From: Clostridiales bacterium
Lineage (GTDB): Bacteria > Bacillota > Clostridia > Oscillospirales > Acutalibacteraceae
Length of the DNA: 10,319 nucleotides
Direction of reading: 5' to 3'
Assembly (NCBI GenBank): GCA_019419895.1
Contig: JAHZIE010000075.1
Span: forward strand, 1 to 10,319
Program-made: the position numbers and the translations under genes
Part shown: in pieces, positions 6,348-10,319 of the stretch
Layout of the letters: each line of letters begins with the position of its first letter
How positions within the stretch are numbered: the stretch's first letter is position 1
The notes under the pieces: model-generated
Told to the model about the DNA's origin: nothing
The model's input: only the letters and a program-made list of their open reading frames with translations
The model's database searches: none

Positions 6348-7583
6348 TTACTTGCTTGCCGCCAAAAGAGTCACCTGTACATCTTTCGTGATACCGTTGC
6401 GGAAAATCGTTATTGTAATAGTTTCACCAGCATCATATTTATTCTTCTCGCTGATCATTCCCGCGTAATCTGTCACTGCGACGCCGTTAATTTGGGTGAT
6501 GATATCATATTCCTGAATGCCTGCTTCAGCCGCCGGGGAATTTTCGTCGACAGAATAAACCACAACGCCCGACGGATATCCCATCCTGTTTAAAATATCG
6601 GAAGTATAGTTGGGGTTAATTGTGATACCAAGATAAGTCTGTTCCGTATTCTCATTTTTAATGAGGCGATCGCAAATTTCCACCACTTCATTGACTGGGA
6701 TGGAAAAGCCCATTCCCTCATAATCAGAACCCGACATTTTCGCGTTATTGATGCCAATCAGCTTTCCCTCAGCATCCACCAAAGCTCCTCCGCTGTTTCC
6801 AGGGTTGATGGCGGCGTCTGTCTGGACAAGATTCATCTGGGTGCCGTTTTCTGTAACAATGGAACGGTTCAAACCGCTGATGATTCCCTGGCTGACAGAA
6901 CCCATAAAGGCCAAACCTCCGGGATTGCCAATAGCAATTACAGTTTCGCCTACCTGTAATTCATCAGAATTTCCAAGTTCCACCGCCGGCAGGCCGGTTT
7001 TATCAATTTTCAGGACAGCCAAATCCGCGCTGGAATCATAACCAACAACCGTGGCGTCCACGCCTTCCTCTGTATTGCTGGGTAAATAGACCTTGATCTC
7101 CGCCCCAGGATTGATAGAACCATAATTGGCGGTATCTACAGCATCGGAAATTACATGGTAATTGGTAATAATGTATCCATCTTCCCTGTAAATAACGCCG
7201 GAACCTTCACTGGTTCCTGTATTGCTACCAAAGAATCCATTACCAGAGGTGAATGTGACCTGGATTCCTACAACAGAGGGGGAAACCTTCTGCGCAACCG
7301 CCTCCGCCGCGTTATCCACTGTATTGTTGATGGTGATCTGCTGGCTGGAGCTAGTATTCTGCGCCTCGCTACTGCTATTTCCCATTTCAGAGGACGTCGT
7401 TCCACTGTTTAAGTAATTGGAGCGGGTTGCGACAATGACACAGGTCGCGGATACCAAGCCGCAGATAATCGCTGTAACCAAGGTAACCGACAAAAGAGCT
7501 GTCAGACTATATTTCTTTTTCTCCTTTTTGTTTTTTGGAGGCTGTTCCGAAGGAATATAGCTATAATTATTATTGTTGTCCAT
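6348..7583 (-). CDS. HtrA/DegP-type membrane-anchored serine protease with one PDZ domain
   Basis: A 411-residue trypsin-like (S1C) protease that degrades or handles misfolded proteins at the outer face of the membrane. A short, Asn- and Lys-rich cytoplasmic N-terminus is followed by one membrane segment (about 26-52) and a Ser/Thr-rich linker (about 59-82). The protease domain follows (about 95-300), with triad His143 (TNYHVI), Asp187 (SSADLAVLKI) and Ser264 (NPGNSGGAL). A single PDZ domain fills about 310-408 (YLGI...GVVVYSV...YDIITQINGVAV). The layout and length match Gram-positive HtrA/HtrB/YyxA proteins; which paralogue cannot be told. The start ATG 7583 is chosen because GAGGAG (7593-7598) is 9 nt away, whereas ATG 7592 touches it. 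It lies downstream of a two-component pair, like htrA genes controlled by CssRS-type systems, and upstream of a PDZ-only protein. Confidence 0.95.
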   Translation of the reverse strand: MDNNNNYSYIPSEQPPKNKKEKKKYSLTALLSVTLVTAIICGLVSATCVIVATRSNYLNSGTTSSEMGNSSSEAQNTSSSQQITINNTVDNAAEAVAQKVSPSVVGIQVTFTSGNGFFGSNTGTSEGSGVIYREDGYIITNYHVISDAVDTANYGSINPGAEIKVYLPSNTEEGVDATVVGYDSSADLAVLKIDKTGLPAVELGNSDELQVGETVIAIGNPGGLAFMGSVSQGIISGLNRSIVTENGTQMNLVQTDAAINPGNSGGALVDAEGKLIGINNAKMSGSDYEGMGFSIPVNEVVEICDRLIKNENTEQTYLGITINPNYTSDILNRMGYPSGVVVYSVDENSPAAEAGIQEYDIITQINGVAVTDYAGMISEKNKYDAGETITITIFRNGITKDVQVTLLAASK

Positions 7584-7592
7584 AATTTCCAT

Positions 7593-7598
7593 CTCCTC
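7593..7598 (-). promoter_or_regulatory. Ribosome binding site deciding the htrA-like start
   Basis: GAGGAG on the minus strand, directly next to ATG 7592 but 9 nt from ATG 7583. The second spacing matches glmS and the PDZ gene in this window. Confidence 0.6.
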
Positions 7599-7615
7599 AT
7601 TTCTTTTATGCTTGT

Positions 7616-7621
7616 ATTATA
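7616..7621 (-). promoter_or_regulatory. -10 element of a dedicated htrA-like promoter, weak or absent -35
   Basis: A perfect TATAAT on the minus strand would start transcription near 7609, giving a leader of about 25 nt. The -35 region at 16-18 bp reads ATTTTA/GATTTT-like, a poor match, and no extended TG motif is present. Promoters of this kind often need an activator. The response regulator encoded upstream is the obvious candidate (inference). Confidence 0.5.
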
Positions 7622-7704
7622 TTTTCTATTTGTGATATAAAATCGAAAGAATTATGAAGTCTATTTGAAATTTATATGTTTCTTTTGTAACATTACGACG
7701 TTTA

Positions 7705-9210
7705 TCAGGTCTCCAGCTCAAACCAAAAACTGACGCCATCCTCCTCATTTTTTACGCCGAAGGGCATGTTATGGGCACGCATGATGGCCGCTACCACAGA
7801 CAGGCCTATCCCAGTCCCTCCGTAAGCTCTGGTCCGCGCCTTATCCACCTTATAAAAGCTTTCCCATATTTTGTTCAGCTCCTCCGCCGGGATCTGATCT
7901 CCCGTATTAAATACTGTAACCCTGACATGTTTCTGCTCCCCACAGTCTGTCAGTTCCAGAGTAACCCGTATCTCCCCCTTTTCAGAAACGTGGTTGGCTG
8001 CGTTGGAAATATAATTATTAAGCACATTTTCAATGAAAAACGCGTCGCCCCAAACGTAATATTCCCCGTCAGCGAAATAATCAACAGCAATTCTTCTTTC
8101 TTCCAGAAAAATACTATATCTTTTTAAAACATTGGAAATGACTTCTGTCAGCTCAAATCTGGTAATGGAAAGTTCTTCCTCCCCAGATTCCAGCTGCATC
8201 AGGCTGGTCATTTTTTTGATCAGCTGGCTCATTTTCTCAGCTTCATCCCGAATGACCTCACAGTAATATTTCCGGCTTTCCTCATCCACGGTCACGTCCT
8301 CAAGGAGCCCTTCTGCATACGCCATAATCAACGCGATAGGGGTTTTCAGCTCGTGGGACGCATTGGCAATGAATTCCCGGCGTGTTTCCACCTGTTGCGT
8401 CTTAATCAGGTTATCCCTCTTCAGCTGGGTATTGGCCGTTTTGAGGGAAGAAATGTTCTTTTCCAATTCACTGGACAGCTGGTTGACATTTTCCATCAGC
8501 CTGCCAATTTCATCCTGACTTTTCACTTCATATTTCTGCGAAAAATCCAGCTTGGCAATTCGTTTGGTCTGTTCGGAAAGCTCCCTCACCGGCTTCGCAA
8601 ATCCTCTGGCGATCCGGAAAATGATCACGCTGCTCAACAGCAGGGTCAAGATACCGGTAAACAGCAGAAACCGGTTGGAGATATCCACGCTTTCCCTAAT
8701 TGCTTCCAAAGGGGTATTTACAAAAAGATACATCCCGTTATGAAGAACGCCCGTCAGAGCAATATAGTTCTGCCCCAGACGGGGATCCGTCACAATATCG
8801 ACTTTATAGCTTCCAGCTTCCAGGGAGGTAGGGTCCCCTACAAATATAGTGATGCTTTCTGTCCCGTCAATGCTGATGCCCGCTGCCGAGCTGTAAAGGG
8901 GACTTCCCTGCATAATAAAGTTCCAGGGCGTATACAGGACAGTGCGGTAGTTTCCCGCGCTGTTGATGCGGTCCATTTCCAGCTGCCAGACAGAGAGAGG
9001 CAGATCTTCCTCCATAATTCCATCCACCTGGGTATAGATGGAAACCAGCCCCTTTTGTTTTTCGTCCCGATAGTAATTTTCCAGCACCATGTTGTTGAGC
9101 AGCCAGTTAAATCCAAAAAGAAAAACCATACATAACGTAACGCTGAAAAACAATTTGAAAACAATGGAACAGTCTCTCCATCGCTTCAATTTGAATTTAC
9201 CCTTCCTCAT
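7705..9210 (-). CDS. Membrane sensor histidine kinase (HAMP, HisKA, HATPase_c)
   Basis: A 501-residue sensor of a two-component system. Two membrane segments (about 15-38 and 180-202) flank an extracytoplasmic sensing region of about 140 residues that I do not recognise as a named domain. A HAMP linker (about 200-252) and a coiled stretch (about 250-275) lead to HisKA, with phospho-acceptor His286 in REFIANASHELKTPI. The ATPase domain has the N-box ENVLNNYISNAANH (394-407), NTG at 435-437, the F-box region ESFYKVDKA and the G2 box YGGTGIGL (463-470). The enzyme looks intact. It starts 13 nt after the stop of the response regulator, with AGGCGG 9 nt before ATG 9210, so the two are translated from one message. 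The position ahead of the HtrA-like protease suggests it senses envelope or secretion stress (inference). Confidence 0.96.
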   Translation of the reverse strand: MRKGKFKLKRWRDCSIVFKLFFSVTLCMVFLFGFNWLLNNMVLENYYRDEKQKGLVSIYTQVDGIMEEDLPLSVWQLEMDRINSAGNYRTVLYTPWNFIMQGSPLYSSAAGISIDGTESITIFVGDPTSLEAGSYKVDIVTDPRLGQNYIALTGVLHNGMYLFVNTPLEAIRESVDISNRFLLFTGILTLLLSSVIIFRIARGFAKPVRELSEQTKRIAKLDFSQKYEVKSQDEIGRLMENVNQLSSELEKNISSLKTANTQLKRDNLIKTQQVETRREFIANASHELKTPIALIMAYAEGLLEDVTVDEESRKYYCEVIRDEAEKMSQLIKKMTSLMQLESGEEELSITRFELTEVISNVLKRYSIFLEERRIAVDYFADGEYYVWGDAFFIENVLNNYISNAANHVSEKGEIRVTLELTDCGEQKHVRVTVFNTGDQIPAEELNKIWESFYKVDKARTRAYGGTGIGLSVVAAIMRAHNMPFGVKNEEDGVSFWFELET

Positions 9211-9223
9211 TTCTCATATCCGC

Positions 9224-9904
9224 CTATCCTTCCAATTTATAGCCGACACCGCGGATGGTGCGAATAGCTTCGCCGGCTTTTCCAAGCTTGCTCCTCAATG
9301 TTTTTACATGAGTATCCACCGTCCGTTCGTCCCCATAATAGGCATAATCCCAAACCCGGTTGAGAATCTGTTCCATGCTCGACGGCACCCCCGGATTTTC
9401 AAAAAAATAGGAAAGAAGCTCAAATTCCTTATAGGTCAGCTCGCACGGTTTCCCCTCCACGGTGACCTCTCTGGCTGGTTTATTGAGGGTGATTCCCGCC
9501 ACAGTTTCCACCTCATCATTCTGTTCCGAGGAACGCCGGAGGATAGCCTCCACACGGGCGACCAGAATCCGCGGGCTGAAGGGCTTGGAAATATACTCGT
9601 CCGCCCCCATGTCAAACCCCACCAGTTCATCTATTTCTTCCCCTCTGGCGGTCAGCATAATAATAGGCACCTTGGACTTTTTCCGCAGCTCCCGGCAGGT
9701 CTGCCAACCGTCCATCCGCGGCATCATAACATCAAGTATCACTAAAGCAACCGTTTTATCGTCAAATTTTTCCAGAGCCTCCACTCCGTCGGCCGCTTCC
9801 ATGATTGGATATCCCTTCACACTTAAAAAATCCGAAACAATTTTTCGCATCCTGGCCTCGTCATCCACTATCAGGATACTTTTCTTTTCCATAATTCTAA
9901 ACAT
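9224..9904 (-). CDS. OmpR/PhoB-family response regulator
   Basis: A 226-residue DNA-binding regulator, partner of the kinase 13 nt downstream. The receiver domain (about 8-122) has acidic pocket Asp14/Asp15, phospho-acceptor Asp58 (VILDVMMPRMDG), Thr85 (LTAR) and Lys107 (SKPFSP). The C-terminal winged helix (about 133-226) has ELTYKEFELLSYF, DERTVDTHVKTLRSKLG and the usual ending IRGVGYKLEG. All key residues are present. The start is uncertain: ATG 9904 has AAGGA-type sequence about 6 nt upstream but also touches GGGG. ATG 9892, giving the more typical MEKKSILIVDDE, lies 12 nt from that GGGG. The likely targets are its own operon and the htrA-like promoter (inference). No confident sigma-A promoter could be found upstream in the divergent intergenic region. 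Confidence 0.96.
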   Translation of the reverse strand: MFRIMEKKSILIVDDEARMRKIVSDFLSVKGYPIMEAADGVEALEKFDDKTVALVILDVMMPRMDGWQTCRELRKKSKVPIIMLTARGEEIDELVGFDMGADEYISKPFSPRILVARVEAILRRSSEQNDEVETVAGITLNKPAREVTVEGKPCELTYKEFELLSYFFENPGVPSSMEQILNRVWDYAYYGDERTVDTHVKTLRSKLGKAGEAIRTIRGVGYKLEG

Positions 9905-9983
9905 CCCCTTCCTTAACGCAGTTCTATTTTTTCTTTACCTCTTCAAAAGAATGACCATCATAGCTTCATAGTTTACCTGATAT

Positions 9984-10043
9984 TTATGAAAATACTGTGA
10001 AATTCCACCAATTTAATCCAATCTTTTCGAAAACCAACGTCAT
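9984..10043 (-). other. Possible leader ORF with strong ribosome site upstream of the response regulator
   Basis: A perfect AGGAGG (10044-10049, minus strand) precedes a short frame. It can start at ATG 10043, which touches the site, or at TTG 10037, 6 nt away, and it ends at TAA 9984-9986 (17-19 codons, ending GLNWWNFTVFS). It would lie in the leader of the response-regulator message if transcription starts beyond 10049. No terminator/antiterminator pair was seen. It may be a real leader peptide, a remnant, or chance. Confidence 0.25.
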
Positions 10044-10080
10044 CCTCCTCTATCCTTTGTGATCCCAACTTAGATTCAAG

Positions 10081-10112
10081 GGATATTTTGTTTTTTCATC
10101 GCATAAATATCC
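10081..10112. promoter_or_regulatory. Inverted repeat overlapping a possible sigma-E-like promoter of the right-edge gene
   Basis: GGATATTT (10081-10088) and AAATATCC (10105-10112) are exact inverted repeats 16 bp apart. The plus strand also reads GGATATT, 14 bp, then CATAAATA (10102-10109), resembling the sporulation sigma-E pattern ATATT-N14-CATACA with one mismatch in the -10. It would start transcription about 30 nt before the right-edge gene. Either an operator or a sporulation promoter is possible; both rest on short matches. Confidence 0.3.
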
Positions 10113-10148
10113 ATAAAAGCAATCACATTTGGAAAGGAAGTGGACATC

Positions 10149-10319
10149 TTGGAAAGAGCAAACCAAGGACAGCCGCTGGATGAGATGATCCAGAAATATT
10201 CCCGCGATCTTCTAAAATACCAAAAGACGGCCCAGTCAATTGTCCCTGATACGCCTTCTATTTCTCCGACAGAGGACCCCCCCTCTCATCCCCGCGCTTT
10301 TCTGGAAGAAACAGAGGAA
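10149..10319 (+). CDS. Unknown protein, N-terminal 57 residues, cut by window edge
   Basis: An open plus-strand frame, divergent from the response regulator, runs to the window end. The visible part has a helical, charged N-terminus (LDEMIQKYSRDLLKYQKTA) followed by a Pro/Ser/Glu-rich stretch (VPDTPSISPTEDPPSHP), with no signal peptide or membrane segment. I do not recognise the family. Some clostridial spore or cell-wall-associated proteins begin with a similar short amphipathic helix and acidic linker, but this is only a weak resemblance. There is no ATG in frame: an upstream stop at 10104-10106 leaves GTG 10140 or TTG 10149. TTG is preferred because AAAGGA (10133-10138) lies 10 nt before it but only 1 nt before GTG. 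Confidence 0.55.
   Translation, partial: MERANQGQPLDEMIQKYSRDLLKYQKTAQSIVPDTPSISPTEDPPSHPRAFLEETEE

Noticed and set aside
8353..9135. A 260-codon plus-strand frame opposite the histidine kinase gene
   Set aside because: It lies entirely antisense to an intact kinase with all conserved boxes, has no ribosome site, and encodes no recognisable motif; it is a shadow of the kinase codon pattern.
1..10319. CRISPR arrays, tRNA or rRNA genes, intact insertion sequences
   Set aside because: No regularly spaced repeats, no tRNA-like cloverleaf with a GTTCGA-type arm, no rRNA blocks and no transposase motifs were seen on either strand.

Overview
The window looks like a chromosomal segment of a Gram-positive, low-to-mid GC member of the Firmicutes, most likely class Clostridia and probably Lachnospiraceae-like. 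This is inferred from strong AGGAGG-type ribosome binding sites, sigma-A promoters of the TTGACA-17-TATAAT type, Firmicutes-style terminator hairpins, and the protein families present. The exact genus cannot be fixed by eye. All complete genes lie on the minus strand. One partial gene at the right edge is on the plus strand.

Reading leftward along transcription from the right side, the first block is a probable cell-envelope stress locus: an OmpR/PhoB-type response regulator (9904-9224), a membrane sensor histidine kinase (9210-7705), an HtrA/DegP-type membrane-anchored serine protease (7583-6348), and a membrane protein with a Pro/Tyr-rich cytoplasmic tail and an extracytoplasmic PDZ domain but no protease domain (6278-5361). 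The kinase and regulator are 13 nt apart. The protease has its own -10 box with no good -35, which would suit activation by the neighbouring regulator. A perfect 18-bp hairpin at 5238-5281 probably closes the block.

A gene-poor stretch (about 4630-5237) follows. It contains stop-riddled frames and a short direct repeat, and I recognise no gene in it. Next is glmS (4535-2709), encoding glucosamine-6-phosphate synthase, with a near-consensus promoter, a leader of about 60 nt that is too short for a glmS ribozyme, and a clear intrinsic terminator (2643-2690).

After a second gene-free gap, a HAD-type phosphatase (2314-1640) is read from its own promoter. A two-gene unit with a near-perfect sigma-A promoter (1603-1631) then encodes an XRE-cupin regulator (1524-937) and an AMP-forming acyl-CoA synthetase that runs off the left edge (903-1). 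The cupin protein probably senses a small molecule linked to the synthetase reaction and regulates the pair.

At the right edge, beyond a 235-244 bp divergent intergenic region, a plus-strand gene of unknown function begins (TTG at 10149 or GTG at 10140) and continues out of the window. Its upstream region carries an 8-bp inverted repeat overlapping a possible sporulation-sigma-like promoter. The opposite strand of the same region carries a strong AGGAGG ahead of a 17-19 codon leader ORF.

I saw no CRISPR array, tRNA, rRNA or intact insertion sequence. The most interesting biology is the two-component/HtrA/PDZ-only protein locus.
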